Assembly: GCA_963576725.1 (NCBI GenBank)
Contig: OY755252.1
Span: 47,028,140-47,092,139 of the forward strand
Origin: Azorinus chamasolen
Taxonomy: Eukaryota > Mollusca > Bivalvia > Cardiida > Solecurtidae
Reading direction: 5' to 3'
Length of the DNA stretch: 64,000 bases
Shown: piece after piece, positions 1-11,394 of the stretch
Numbering within the stretch: position 1 is the stretch's first letter
Layout of the letters: the number at the start of each line of letters is the position of its first letter
Notes under the pieces: generated by a model
Databases searched by the model: none
What the model saw: only the letters and a program-made list of their open reading frames with translations
What the model was told of the DNA's origin: nothing
Position numbers and translations under genes: made by a program

Positions 1-538
1 TGGTTGGGCCACGCGTATACTTAAGTTAGTCACAGGATGGTTCGGCTATGTGTACAACTCATGTTAGTCACGGAATGGTTGGGCTACGCGTACAATTCAT
101 TTAGTCACGGGATGGTTGGACCACGCGTACAATTCATTTAGTCACGGGACGGTTGGGCCACGCATACAATTCATTTAGTTACGGGATGGTTGGGCCACGC
201 GTTTACTCAAGTTAGTCACGGGATGGTTGGGCCATGCGCACAACTCATTCAGAAGTTAGTCACGGGATGGTTGGGCCATGCGCACAACTTATTCAGAAGT
301 TAGTCACGGAATGGTTGGGCCACGCGTACAATTCATTTAGTCACGGGATGGTTGGACCACGCGTACAATTCATTTAGTCACGGGATGGTTGGGCCACGCA
401 TACAATTCATTTAGTTACGGGATGGTTGGGCCACGCGTTTACTCAAGTTAGTCACGGGATGGTTGGGCCATGCGCACAACTCATTCAGAAGTTAGTCACG
501 GGATGGCTGGGCCACGCGTACAGCTCACGTTAGTTACG
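1..538. repeat. Minisatellite with higher-order structure
   Basis: Tandem units of about 37-46 bp built on TTAGTCACGGGATGGTTGGG, with short (CATTTAG) and long (CATTCAGAAG) linkers. A block of six units recurs with a 236-bp offset (71 against 307), so a multi-unit block was duplicated. The array is cut by the window start. A 66-codon frame across its right edge is repeat translation, not a gene. Confidence 0.9.
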
Positions 539-1169
539 GCTGTTCCTGTCTTGGCTGGTTTAAATAACATTATACGGGAATTGACAGGGTTTAAAAATAG
601 ATTTCTTCATATTTCAAATATCAATAAATGTTTTGAAGAGTCCTTGAGCCACAGAATCAGAAAACCGTGAGGTGGAGAAAGGGGTATATTTACAAGCCTT
701 TGATGAATATGAATGTGAAGTCACGCAAGTTAAAGATACACCCATATAACTTCGAGACATGTTTGATTACTTATTCAATTGACGCATGTCGACACTCAAC
801 ATTCACAAGGACATACTGAAAGCACAGTTCTATAGTTTTGATTAATTGGTAGTATAAGGTTCACCAATGCGTTATATACACGCAATCTCAAACTATCTAG
901 ACCAGTTCGATGTTTTATCTCACGTTTTTGTCGTCGGTGATTTTTATGCGTATAGTATTTTGTGCGTTTGCTTTGATTAACGTCCGTTTCTGCTTACTAT
1001 AGGCTAATTGGACGCCCTAGAGAGAGGGGAGAGGATACAGAGGAAACCCGGGCGCGGTGCCCTACTCTTATTATCAACTGAGTTTCTCTGGTTCTTTTAG
1101 ATGCCCTGTGTAATGCACCGATTCATCGGACCTCGGTTTATAGTCTCGCTATTAATATTTACATAGTTT
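539..1169. other. No gene seen
   Basis: Single-copy-looking sequence without a long reading frame, tRNA or clear repeat. Confidence 0.5.
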
Positions 1170-1212
1170 GTAAAAAACAATAACACGGGAGTTTGTAAAA
1201 TCAGGCGGTTTC

Positions 1213-1482
1213 TTAACCCTTTCCCTGTTCAATATTCATTGAAGAAATAATGATATCATGAATATCAATTACATTATTTTTTATGCATGTAATACCATAT
1301 GATTACAGAACGTTTTGGCTCCAACAGAAGCTGTAGAATCGAATCCATATTATATCATAAACAAACGGTGCAGACCCTGATCAGACGGCTCCTATTGAGC
1401 CGTCTGATATGGGTCTACTCTGTTTGCAAATGCGCGAAAAGGCGTTTATAAGTAAGTAAGTAAATATGAGGGAAAGGGTTAA
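1213..1482 (+). mobile_element. TTAA-flanked hairpin MITE, subfamily A
   Basis: TTAA is at both ends (1213-1216, 1479-1482), followed by CCCTTTCCCT on the left and preceded by AGGGAAAGGG on the right. Inside are the ATTCATG...AATAATGATATCATGAATAT body and a palindrome whose arms contain GATCAGACGGCTCC and GAGCCGTCTGAT between GCAGACCC and GGGTCTACTCTGTTTGC. There is no reading frame. The flanks look like the two halves of a family E element (about 1170-1600; right end ACTTTACGGTAG), so A probably jumped into the TTAA of E. The TTAA target suggests piggyBac-type mobilisation; this is inferred. Confidence 0.85.
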
Positions 1483-1924
1483 TACAGAAAGCACCTATTA
1501 GAGCTTTCTGCATAAACTTTGCTCTGCATTAAGCTTGCACCTGTTCTGAAAATCCAGAATTATATTCTTTTGAGTGGTCGTATAAGCGAGACTTTACGGT
1601 AGTTGGTCGTCCATTATGTTTACTTTACAAACGGAAACTGTCTGCATTGCGCAGTGTCTAAAACTCGCTTCTAATACGGTTTGTACTGGTACTGGTACAG
1701 GTACATCCGTCTACAGCAACCACTAACTTTAGGTATATTTCTGGGTTTTAAAGACAGGTAGTAGCTTAGTATAAGCCACTGCATGAGTCATCATGCAAGA
1801 TTTGCATATTCATTAGTTGTTGCAATTGGTTTAGTAGCGACAAATCCCGTTTCATGTAATATACAACTAGGAGTGGCCATATACATTAGTAAGGTTTAAC
1901 AATTCACTCTATAAAAACGCCGTT

Positions 1925-2035
1925 TAACGCCATTGCAAACATAGTAGACCCAGATCAAACGACTCATGTAGGAGCCATCATCTGATCAGGGTCTACTCTG
2001 TTTGCTAATGGAATTATATAGATTTATCATTGCTA
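1925..2035. repeat. Hairpin repeat fragment, subfamily A-like
   Basis: An imperfect palindrome of the GCAAACA...GTAGACCCAGATCA / TGATCAGGGTCTACTCTGTTTGC kind without recognisable TTAA ends. Confidence 0.6.
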
Positions 2036-2154
2036 CAGACGTGTTGTTTGTAGCAACGTTAAATGTCGCACCGACGCTAAATGTCGTTGATAGAACGGGG
2101 AGTAATGGGCCAGTGGTAGAGACAAGGGGAGAGTGGGCAAATTGGTAGAGCAAC

Positions 2155-2228
2155 GGGGAGCGATGGTCTAGAGGCGGAGTATTCGTCTTGAGATAAGAAG
2201 GTCCTAGGTTCGAATCCTACCAGTGTAT
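2155..2228 (+). pseudogene. tRNA-like sequence (SINE-like)
   Basis: An A-box-like ATGGTCTAGAGG is followed about 40 nt on by a good B box, GGTTCGAATCC, in a T-arm-like CCTAGGTTCGAATCCTACC. The anticodon arm is weak and the acceptor does not pair well, so it is a tRNA relic or SINE head, not a working tRNA. Two partial A-box-like motifs lie just upstream (2110-2150). Confidence 0.45.
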
Positions 2229-2786
2229 TGACTGGTGATATGATTTGTTCAAAGTTTAAAGGAAATCCGATATATGTATATACAAAAGGTCATGTGGACA
2301 CCTTTATTATTATCTATTACCGGACATGTTATGTTAGCTATTATTGGTACTATTATTCCAAGCTTAAAGGACCTAAACCAACACAGACAACGACTTACCT
2401 TTTACTCAGTTTGAAAGATTACCATATTAAGTGGTTGTTTACGTGTGTCCTAAGAGCACTTTTGTGAAACAATCGGGGACTATGACAGAGGAAGTCAGCA
2501 ATTAACAACAAGTAAAGAACGAAACATTTTATTTTTACTAAACCTCAAACATTATATTTATGTAACTCTGTTAACATAAAACTAGTCAACATATCGTACG
2601 TATTGTCACAAAATATATTCCTAAAATTACCAAAAGGAAGCATAATGAACATATTAATTAAAGAAATACATGTTATAAGGTAATGTCAAAGCGTATGCCG
2701 TGTATGTCTATAGACGAAAAGTGGATAGCCACAAATTGTCACTGGTAGTAAAACTGCACACTATCAGTTGACAAACTTTATATGTA

Positions 2787-2989
2787 CAGTGAAATCCTAC
2801 TAATGCGACCATCTAAAAGAGGTATAATTATGGGTGCTAGATGAAGGTGGTAGCTTAATGCAGGGCAAAGGTAATGCAGACAGCTCCTAGATGAGCTTTC
2901 CGTATTACTTTTGTCCTGCATTAAGCAACCACCTGCTTATAAAGACATCCATGTTTATTCATTAAGTGATCGCATTTGGGGTTCTACTG
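2787..2989. mobile_element. TA-flanked MITE, family E
   Basis: It begins CAGTGAAATCCTAC and ends GGGGTTCTACTG, with TA on both sides. The core is an imperfect palindrome: GGTGGTAGCTTAATGCAGGG on the left, CCTGCATTAAGCAACCACCT on the right, and a loop near CTCCTAGATGAG. The TA duplication fits the Tc1/mariner/pogo superfamily (inference). No reading frame. Confidence 0.8.
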
Positions 2990-3423
2990 TAATTGCATAA
3001 TTATGTAGAGATTAAAAGTGCTGGAATCTGTAACCAGGACAGTGATACTACAAAAAGCGTGCTTTAAAAGGGGTGCGATATTTACCCTTGATGGTGCGTC
3101 ATTTCGCGTAACAGATGCGACATATAGCGTTAGGAAGTTTTGCGATATTTAGCGTCAGTCTCGCGACATATAACGCCTAGTGCGACATTTAGCGTCATTG
3201 CGACATTAAACGTTGCTACAGCGTTTCTTGTTCATATGCCATTATAAAAGTTAAGCTACATGCATACACCAATTCTTATATTAATACTCATGAAACAAAT
3301 GGTTATTAAAGTCTTATATTCTAATAGTTATCGAAACTTTTAACAATGGGTATCCTAAATCCATCGACAAAGTGGTAAAATACAAAATATGTCAAAAGTA
3401 CTCTGCAAACAACATTGAAACTA

Positions 3424-3625
3424 CAGTGAAACCCCTCTGAGGCGACCACTTAAAATAAGTAAAGCTGTCTTTATAAGCAGGTGGTTGCTTAATTAAGGAC
3501 GAAAGTTATGCATAAAGCTCCTATATGAGCTTTCTGTATAACTTTTTTCCAGCATTAAGCTACCACCTGCATCTGCCACCCAGAATTATGCCATTTGTGG
3601 TGGTCGCATCAGAGGTATTTTAATG
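3424..3625. mobile_element. TA-flanked MITE, family E
   Basis: Starts CAGTGAAACCCCTCTGAGGC after TA and has the GCAGGTGGTTGCTTAAT / AAGCTACCACCTGC stem. The right end is degenerate but still followed by TA. Confidence 0.75.
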
Positions 3626-4478
3626 TAATCTAAACGGAGTTTGGAATACTACATGTAGCTCAGCAGTAAATTACTGAAAAAGATCTCCTATTTTACGAAG
3701 TGTTCCCAATAGCAACGTTATATTTGGAACAGAGTAAAACTGATTAGCAGTGTTACCATATCGAACTAATAAGCTTACAATTTAGCTAAAGGGTAAGTTG
3801 GATATATATGAGCTTTTGAAATCGATGAATATACATGTATATCTTACCAAGGTTTTCGACCAGTATTTATCAAGGGGGTATTGGCGTTAATTCTTAACCT
3901 TAACCTTTTACTCTATATGTAAGATATAGTTTTTTAGTTTCCGTCATAATAAAAATACGGTTGTCTGTAGCACTATAATAAAATCAGTTAATCAATATTC
4001 ATGATGTAATGCTTTCTTGCATGAATATTCATGAAGTTAACGGTTAAGTACAATACGGAGGCATTTAAATTCTAAACAATTTCGATCCAGAACAAACATT
4101 TACTATTATTTACTATTTATTATTGTTAACACTACAGGTGTAAAATTCAAAGTGGATATATCTGTCGGTATCCAACTATAGATTCCGTTCAGTATGGAAG
4201 GCTTAAATATTTGCTAGAGGACTTTGACAAACAATGCAAACTCTGGTTAGAGGAGCCGTCTGATATGTGTATACACTGTGTTCTAATGCCATTAAACAAT
4301 ATATAGTCTCACATAAACGTATTGCTTATGGACCCAAAATAAGACATCAATCAATTAATCAATCAGTAAATCAATTTTATAGTTCAAGGAGATTCAATAC
4401 GACTCTAGGGTAAGGGATTCGTAACAGACAGAGGTTTGGTCATCATCCGTTTTGGTATGTTCACTTGTTATATTATGT
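3626..4478. other. No gene seen
   Basis: AT-rich DNA. It holds only a fragment of a subfamily A hairpin (about 4225-4300; GGAGCCGTCTGATATG) and reversed A-body pieces near 3990-4060 (AATATTCATG). Confidence 0.5.
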
Positions 4479-4553
4479 GTCATATGGCTTTGGTCATCAT
4501 GCACGAATCGTAGCGTGAGCAACGCATGGTGACCAAAGCCGACTGACATATGC
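4479..4553. repeat. Hairpin / inverted repeat
   Basis: GGCTTTGGTCATCATGC faces GCATGGTGACCAAAGCC around a short GC-containing loop, with outer GTCATAT / ATATG pairs. Function unknown. Confidence 0.75.
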
Positions 4554-4680
4554 AATAAGAATATTATAAGTTAATATGCCCCCAAAAGCATGATGCATGT
4601 TTGGCAGTCTTGAATTTTAAAAATGTAGAAGGTGAAAGATTGTGCACAAGTAATTTGCTCAGCAGGCTAAAGTTGCGTTA

Positions 4681-6528
4681 CAGAACCAGGAGAACAAGTA
4701 CGCACTGATATGTGAAACACACACAGAACCAGGAGAACAAGTACGCACTGATATGTGAAACACACACAGAACCAGGAGAACAAGTACGCACTGATATGTG
4801 AAACACACACAGAACCAGGAGAACAAGTACGCACTGATATGTGAAACACACACAGAACCAGGAGAACAAGTACGCACTGATACGTGAAACACACACAGAA
4901 CCAGGAGAACAAGTACGCACTGATATGTGAAACACACACAGAACCAGGAGAACAAGTACGCACTGATATGTGAAACACACACAGAACCAGGAGAACAAGT
5001 ACGCACTGATACGTGAAACACACACAGAACCAGGAGAACAAGTACGCACTGATATGTGAAACACACACAGAACCAGGAGAACAAGTACGCACTGATATGT
5101 GATACACACACAGAACCAGGAGAACAAGTACGCACTGATATGTGAAACACACACAGAACCAGGAGAACAAGTACGCACTGATATGTGATACACACACAGA
5201 ACCAGGAGAACAAGTACGCACTGATATGTGAAACACACACAGAACCAGGAGAACAAGTACGCACTGATATGTGATACACACACAGAACCAGGAGAACAAG
5301 TACGCACTGATATGTGAAACACACACAGAACCAGGAGAACAAGTACGCACTGATATGTGATACACACACAGAACCAGGAGAACAAGTACGCACTGATATG
5401 TGATACACACACAGAACCAGGAGAACAAGTACGCACTGATATGTGATACACACACAGAACCAGGAGAACAAGTACGCACTGATATGTGATACACACACAG
5501 AACCAGGAGAACAAGTACGCACTGATATGTGATACACACACAGAACCAGGAGAACAAGTACGCACTGATATGTGAAACACACACAGAACCAGGAGAACAA
5601 GTACGCACTGATATGTGAAACACACACAGAACCAGGAGAACAAGTACGCACTGATACGTGAAACACACACAGAACCAGGAGAACAAGTACGCACTGATAT
5701 GTGAAACACACACAGAACCAGGAGAACAAGTACGCACTGATACGTGAAACACACACAGAACCAGGAGAACAAGTACGCACTGATATGTGAAACACACACA
5801 GAACCAGGAGAACAAGTACGCACTGATATGTGAAACACACACAGAACCAGGAGAACAAGTACGCACTGATATGTGAAACACACACAGAACCAGGAGAACA
5901 AGTACGCACTGATATGTGATACACACACAGAACCAGGAGAACAAGTACGCACTGATATGTGAAACACACACAGAACCAGGAGAACAAGTACGCACTGATA
6001 TGTGAAACACACACAGAACCAGGAGAACAAGTACGCACTGATATGTGAAACACACACAGAACCAGGAGAACAAGTACGCACTGATATGTGAAACACACAC
6101 AGAACCAGGAGAACAAGTACGCACTGATATGTGAAACACACACAGAACCAGGAGAACAAGTACGCACTGATATGTGATACACACACAGAACCAGGAGAAC
6201 AAGTACGCACTGATATGTGAAACACACACAGAAACAGGAGAACAAGTACGCACTTATATGTGAAACACACACAGAACCAGGAGAACAAGTACGCACTGAT
6301 ATGTGATACACACACAGAACCAGGAGAACAAGTACGCACTGATATGTGATACACACACAGAACCAGGAGAACAAGTACGCACTGATATGTGATACACACA
6401 CAGAACCAGGAGAACAAGTACGCACTGATATGTGAAACACACACAGAACCAGGAGAACAAGTACGCACTGATATGTGAAACACACACAGAACCAGGAGAA
6501 CAAGTACGCACTGATATGTGAAACACAC
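4681..6528. repeat. 43-bp minisatellite, about 43 copies
   Basis: The unit starts CAGAACCAGGAGAACAAGTA and ends with an ACACAC run. Variants are few: GTGAAAC/GTGATAC, GATATG/GATACG and one unit with GAAACAGG. Since 43 is not a multiple of 3 and the unit has no minus-strand stop in any frame, all three minus frames stay open across the array (up to 616 codons). The predicted peptides are one Cys-rich repeat read in three registers. No promoter or unique coding sequence is attached, so I do not call it a gene. Confidence 0.95.
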
Positions 6529-7339
6529 GTTGTTATTTTTATATCAAAGTCGCCTTATGTGACCTTTTTACACACCAGGGTCATCGTTTACCTGCACACA
6601 AAAAACAAGTAGGAAATATATCACAAACTAGCCAGTCCATCATTAGCGTAAAGGCAGGCTTAACGAATAAAGTATATGCACGGAACGCATAACCAGGTTG
6701 AAACATTGATATTACGACTTTAAATTTGACCATAAAGTGAAAAACGTTATGATCATCTAGTAATACATATCAGTATTTGACTCTTTTCCCGTATATTCAG
6801 GTGCGAAGTTCCAGTCAGATTTTTCCCGCATTTGAATTTATGATGCTTGAGTCAAAAATTAAATGCCATTGTTTTACTTCCCGTGTTTAATATTTTCTGA
6901 GTAAAGGTGCAAATAAGCATGTTTGCTTTCCATCATCAACCTGTATTTTTAAACAAACATTAAACGTCTGCATCCAAACTATTCACTATAGTGCTTAGAT
7001 CTAGTGTTATTTAAGCATGCATTCTCACCTCAAAAATTACAGTAAAAACAACATGTCCATGTTTGGATACAAAGCCAATTGTTAATTTTTAATTGCAAGT
7101 CATATATTTCAATTGCATACGAAAGTGAACCAGACCAGGGGCCAATGAGTTAATTGTCTTTACAGAAACCAACTTGTCAATCCTGTCAATAGTTATAGTC
7201 AAGACCATGATTAAATAATTGACCAAAATTGACCAAAACGTTTACCACGTGTCTATGGTTATTTCATGTGTATAGAAATGAATGGCCTCGATACAGATTT
7301 TGTGCTCATTAGTTGATATTCGTGACTCCTTGTTATCTC
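6529..7339. other. No gene seen
   Basis: AT-rich DNA without a convincing reading frame or repeat. Confidence 0.5.
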
Positions 7340-7523
7340 TTAACCCTTTCGCTGCCAAATTCTGTCGTCTGCTAACTTTGTCGTCTGCCCAAAAATTTCA
7401 TTTTTTATTTTCTTCATTTTTGTTTCAAAAACATAGTAACAGTAACAACATTTTGGATCCTGATGAGACGCCGAGTTACTGCATAGGTAATCAGAGATCC
7501 GGCATTGGCAGCGAAAGGGTTAA
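7340..7523 (+). mobile_element. TTAA-flanked hairpin MITE, subfamily C
   Basis: The left end is TTAACCCTTTCGCTGCCAA and the right end TTGGCAGCGAAAGGGTTAA, exact reverse complements over 19 bp. The interior holds a remnant of the family D motif (GGATCCTGATGAGACGCCGA). It is 184 bp with no real gene; a 93-codon frame across it is incidental. Confidence 0.9.
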
Positions 7524-8107
7524 TAATCTGACTGACATTTGCAGACCTCTTGAGTCCAGATGAGACACCTTGTAACTTGACGTCTCGTCAAAATCCAAGC
7601 TGTTTGACACTCGGACACTCGGTCAATAGTTTGTCAAACGTGTAAATAGATACAAACAGTAACAGGTCACAGTTTGAGCAGGTTAAAAGTTATCTGAAGT
7701 GGTGAATGATAATCACGTGCTACACTACCATGACAAAACAATCGTATATACTGATTATTTATTCATGTCACGCATGTTGACAACTGTACATACACAAGGG
7801 ACAATTATTGAAAGTCTAGTTCTATAATGAGGATACATAATTAGTAGAATGTTTATCAAAGCGGCTCCATTCATATGTCTATACACACGTCCAAGCAGCT
7901 CCATTCATATGTCTTTACACACGTCATACCGATAAGTTCTTCATCGTCGGAGAGTTAGGTTTGGTTGTCCGTGATTTTTACTTGCAAGCGGACACAATGT
8001 CTAGATATTACATTGTCTAAACACATGTAGGAAATTATATCATTTAGATTAAGTTGTATAATGGCATGAAAACATGCAACATTTAGCCATGACAGATCTG
8101 TATATGT
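7524..8107. other. No gene; D hairpin and short duplication
   Basis: A family D hairpin (about 7550-7612; CCAGATGAGACACC / GACGTCTCGTC) opens the stretch. A roughly 35-bp direct duplication built on GCTCCATTCATATGTCT lies at 7862-7926. Confidence 0.6.
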
Positions 8108-8222
8108 CCATAAGCTAACAAATCAGTCACTGATCAGATGGCTCCTACAGGAAACGTCTGATATGGATCTACTCTGTTTGCAAAGACGTTAAAATACGTT
8201 TGATATTGAAGAAAATGGTTAG
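8108..8222 (+). repeat. Subfamily A hairpin fragment
   Basis: TGATCAGATGGCTCC / GTCTGATATGGATCTACTCTG and the trailing GAAGAAAATGGTTA match the right half of subfamily A. Confidence 0.65.
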
Positions 8223-8688
8223 TCTGTCACGCAGTGTTTGAGTACAGGTATCACCGTCCTGGAAATATGGGATGGTCTTTACTCTTTAGTTTCTTTTTTC
8301 TTCTATTACACATGACTTCTTTCCTTATAGTCCCTAATTTACCGAACCCTGTGATTATAATGATACATTCCGAGGTTGAGACCGAGTTCGTTCTCAAGTA
8401 TGTGATGAATGTCAAAATCTGGCGAAACATATTTGCTAATGAACTCTGACTGAAGATGAAGCAAGACCGCAGCAAACTATTTTATTTTATGAGTCCATGG
8501 GCCATGGATGGACACGTCAGGGGCAACCGAATAATAGAAAGACGACAAAAGACTTGAAATATACACATGTATTTGTTGTTGGAATTTGTTTCACTGTCGA
8601 TTGCAGTAAAGCTTTTGAAACTGTCTTGTTTATTCTGTTTGTGATACGCTCCATTGAACAACACATTAACCCCTTTATCCCATTAATA

Positions 8689-8850
8689 CGCCTTTATACG
8701 CTACGCCTTTATACGCTACGCCTTTATACGCATACGCTACGCCTTTATACGCTACGCCTTTATACGCCTATGAAAACACACAGTAGACCAAGATCAAATG
8801 ACACATGTAGGGACTGTCTGACCGGGGCTTGCTCTGTTTGCTTATGAAAT
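8689..8850. repeat. Short tandem repeat joined to hairpin fragment
   Basis: CTACGCCTTTATACG is repeated about five times (8689-8771). It is followed by a worn CAGTAGACCAAGATCA / TGACCGGGGCTTGCTCTG hairpin. The repeat may come from the GCGTTTATA right end of these MITEs (inference). Confidence 0.7.
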
Positions 8851-9256
8851 AGATATGTTTCTACATGACCAAACATTCCCCTGTCCATATGTCATTATAA
8901 CAAAATATTATTAAATATCATCGATGTACGTATATCTTACATGCATGCTCATTGAGTGAAGAGTTGACTAATTACAGTCTCGATCGTTTGCTAAATGTCA
9001 AGCTGACTCCCGTGTATCAAGCTGACTCCCGTGTAAAACTCCGCTTGTTATGAATATTACTTTATTTAATTTTGCATTAAAGTATAAAGTGAGGAAAAGC
9101 TTTAGCATAACAAACAGTAAAACGTAAGGGATATAAGCAAATAGAGTTAGTAGACTGTAGGAACTGTCGGATCTGTGGATGCTCTGTTTGCAAAGGCGTA
9201 CAAGGTGTGGTCATCAAGTAAAGGTATATACATTAACACTATAATAATATCAGAGG

Positions 9257-9412
9257 TCCGGATAAGACGCGTAAATTAAACATTTTCAGGAATAACTTCT
9301 TTATTTCTCAACCAAACTATATGATGTTACCACTCTTTAGAATCGTCTCGAAGAGACAATTCTAAAGAGTGGTCACAACATAGGGTTTGGTGGAGAAGTT
9401 ATTATTTAAGTA
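9257..9412. repeat. Family G hairpin element
   Basis: Arms CCACTCTTTAGAATCGTCTC and GACAATTCTAAAGAGTGG, extended by ACCAAACTATATGATGTTA and CACAACATAGGGTTTGGT. Homologues occur at 41624-41700, 54049-54205 and 55365-55545. Confidence 0.8.
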
Positions 9413-9567
9413 TTTATTAACGTACTTTAACTGTTGCTCTGATCTATTACATCAACATACAGTTCCGGTGCCAAAATGTGTGACACAATGTTGTTTTGCA
9501 ATCAACGTTGAATCTTATCTAGCAAAAGGCTTCCTCCCATTACTGTAGTAAATATTGGCACTTTCTA

Positions 9568-9782
9568 TAAATCATTTCCATTGAATATTCATGTAAGAAA
9601 TAATGACATCATGAATATGTATTAGCTGAATTGTTATACTGACATGTGTACACATGATGTCTTAGTTGTGACAGAAACTGTAGAGTCAGAATTGTTATAT
9701 AATCCCATAAGCAGAGTCGTCTGATATTGGTCTACTCTGTTTGCAAAGGCGAGAAAAGCGTTGTATGAAGGAAAGCGTTTAA
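9568..9782 (+). mobile_element. Subfamily A MITE, palindrome partly deleted
   Basis: The body ATTCATGTAAGAAATAATGAC is followed by a shortened core (AGCAGAGTCGTCTGATATTGG) and the right end GAAGGAAAGCGTTTAA. The left half of the palindrome is missing. Confidence 0.7.
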
Positions 9783-10070
9783 TAAAGGTGAAAAATATCA
9801 AATCCGTATTTGGACAAGAGTAAATTAGGTTACTAGCCTTGGAATTAATCAGCTAATAATTTAGCTGAGGGGTATAAGCTGATATATCAGATTCAGATTC
9901 TGAGACCAGAAACCAGTGAATCGATGGTTATATATCTTACAGGATCTTCATCTTATCTGTGATATGCCGACTCCTAGTTCATGCATTTAGTACTGAGAAC
10001 AGCACGTGCGAATCATGAAATTTATAATTTGTTTAACTTGATGTTTGTCTGTATGGTCACTAGCCGGTAC

Positions 10071-10205
10071 TGAGGCTGCATGATTGCGTCATATGTTAGC
10101 AGTGCTCAATGTTGTAGGCGAATGGCTCAATGACCAGGGGAGTAAATATACAGTCGGCTGAGCGGTCATTTGAACTGAAAGTAGACTATAACAAGGTACA
10201 TTTTA
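10071..10205 (+). repeat. Dispersed repeat related to the 29118-29238 insert
   Basis: GTAGGCGAATGGCTCAATGACC, ACAGTCGGCTGAGCGGTC and GAAAGTAGACTA match in order the insert at 29118-29238. Ends are not defined here. Confidence 0.6.
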
Positions 10206-10437
10206 TAAGACGGAACTCAAATGTTTCTTCTTTTTTTATACAAGGCGCCTGTATACTTTATGTCTTGTGTTCATAAAAAGTTGCAGAACTACAACTATGT
10301 CCTCTGATACATACTCTGAGCTTGTTTAAATAAATACAATAGAACGCGTGTCCCGTTCAAATGGACATGTGGAAGATAAAATACCATATTTAAGGGAAGT
10401 AAGTAAACGATAGACAATATATAACAGCAATGTACAT

Positions 10438-10602
10438 GTAAAACCTCTTCAAACCGGACGCCTCATTTAGCATCAACGTCGGTCTTGTAAACAGGTGGCA
10501 GCTTAATGTAGGGTGAAAATCACACAGAAAGCTCTCCCCTAGGAGCTTTCTGCAGGACTTGTACCCTGCATTAAGCAGCCACCTACCTAAAAAGAGGGAT
10601 TT
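10438..10602. mobile_element. Family E MITE
   Basis: GTAAAACCTCTTCAAACCGG at the left, AGAGGGATTTACTG at the right, and the GGTGGCAGCTTAATGTAGGG / CCCTGCATTAAGCAGCCACC stem. Confidence 0.75.
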
Positions 10603-10623
10603 ACTGAGACTATAATTATGTTA

Positions 10624-10827
10624 TAGTAAAATCTCGATTATTCGAACACTAAAATACGTATTATTATCGATCTGTAAGATAGGTGGCAGCTTAATGCATG
10701 GTGAAAGTCACGCAGAAAGCTCCACTAGGAGCTTTCTGCGTGACTTTCACCATGCATTAAGCAGCCACCTGCATAAAAGTATCTAAATTCGTTTATACAG
10801 AAAATTCGAATAATCGAGGTTTTACTG
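10624..10827. mobile_element. Family E MITE with ATTATTCGAACAC-type ends
   Basis: The ends read TAGTAAAATCTCGATTATTC and GAATAATCGAGGTTTTACTG, with TA outside. The core is a near-perfect palindrome: GGTGGCAGCTTAATGCATGG / CCATGCATTAAGCAGCCACC around CTCCACTAGGAG. The core is that of family E but the outer inverted repeats differ from the CTCTCTA type. Confidence 0.85.
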
Positions 10828-11191
10828 TATTATACTTGATTTGAAAGGATGAAAGATGACAGAAGACAGACATCATTTGTTCCAAATGATTTTGGGACGA
10901 TGAAATAAAGAGAGCAGAAGTTCTGTTAAATTGAATAAATTGTGAACTAATTATATGAAGCAAAAGATACAGAGTTTGTCTAGCAGGATCCCTCAGGAGA
11001 TATACTGACAACAATCGAACCATCTGCAACTACACGCCTAGTTGACGGTAATTGGCAATTATATTTTATTAGGCTTTAAAGTTTGCCGCTGTGTCATATG
11101 TACTATCAGTATTATTTTATGTGTAAGCTGTTTGTAAATTATACAGAAATTACTTGTCTTACCAGTAAGCTATGCATCTGTACTTGGACAC

Positions 11192-11230
<39 letters not shown>

Positions 11231-11394
11231 ATAAGAAATAGGAAGATATGTCTGTCAGTCTGTCTGAATGGCTGACTGTCTGTCTATTTGTCTGTCTGTA
11301 TGACTGACTGAATAACTGACCGATGGTATGTCTGTCTTTACTGAATAACTAACCGATGGTATGCCGGTCTTTCTATCTGTTTGGCTGCCTGTGT
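10828..11394. other. No gene; GA and CTGT simple repeats
   Basis: A (GA)n tract at 11188-11231 and CTGT-rich DNA after 11245. A 78-codon minus-strand frame near 10793 overlaps a MITE end and is not supported. Confidence 0.6.

Larger units (their letters stand above)
2049..3220. mobile_element. 1.17-kb inverted-repeat element with subterminal repeats
   Basis: The left end TGTAGCAACGTTAAATGTCG is mirrored at the right end (3200-3220), and the match continues into GACGCTAAATGTCG. The right side (3065-3200) carries several degenerate copies of GCGACATTTAGCGT, as in transposons with subterminal transposase sites. Inside lie a tRNA-like segment (2155-2228) and a complete TA-flanked MITE (2787-2989). 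No transposase frame is present, so it is non-autonomous. I do not recognise the family. Confidence 0.7.

Noticed and set aside
2228..2467. 79-codon frame after the tRNA-like sequence
   Set aside because: AT-rich chance frame inside a mobile element with no recognisable motif.
6254..6526. A further minus-strand 90-codon frame
   Set aside because: Same satellite, interrupted by a unit variant.
4659..6528. Long minus-strand frames of 528-616 codons
   Set aside because: They are a 43-bp satellite read in three registers, with no unique sequence, promoter or conservation.
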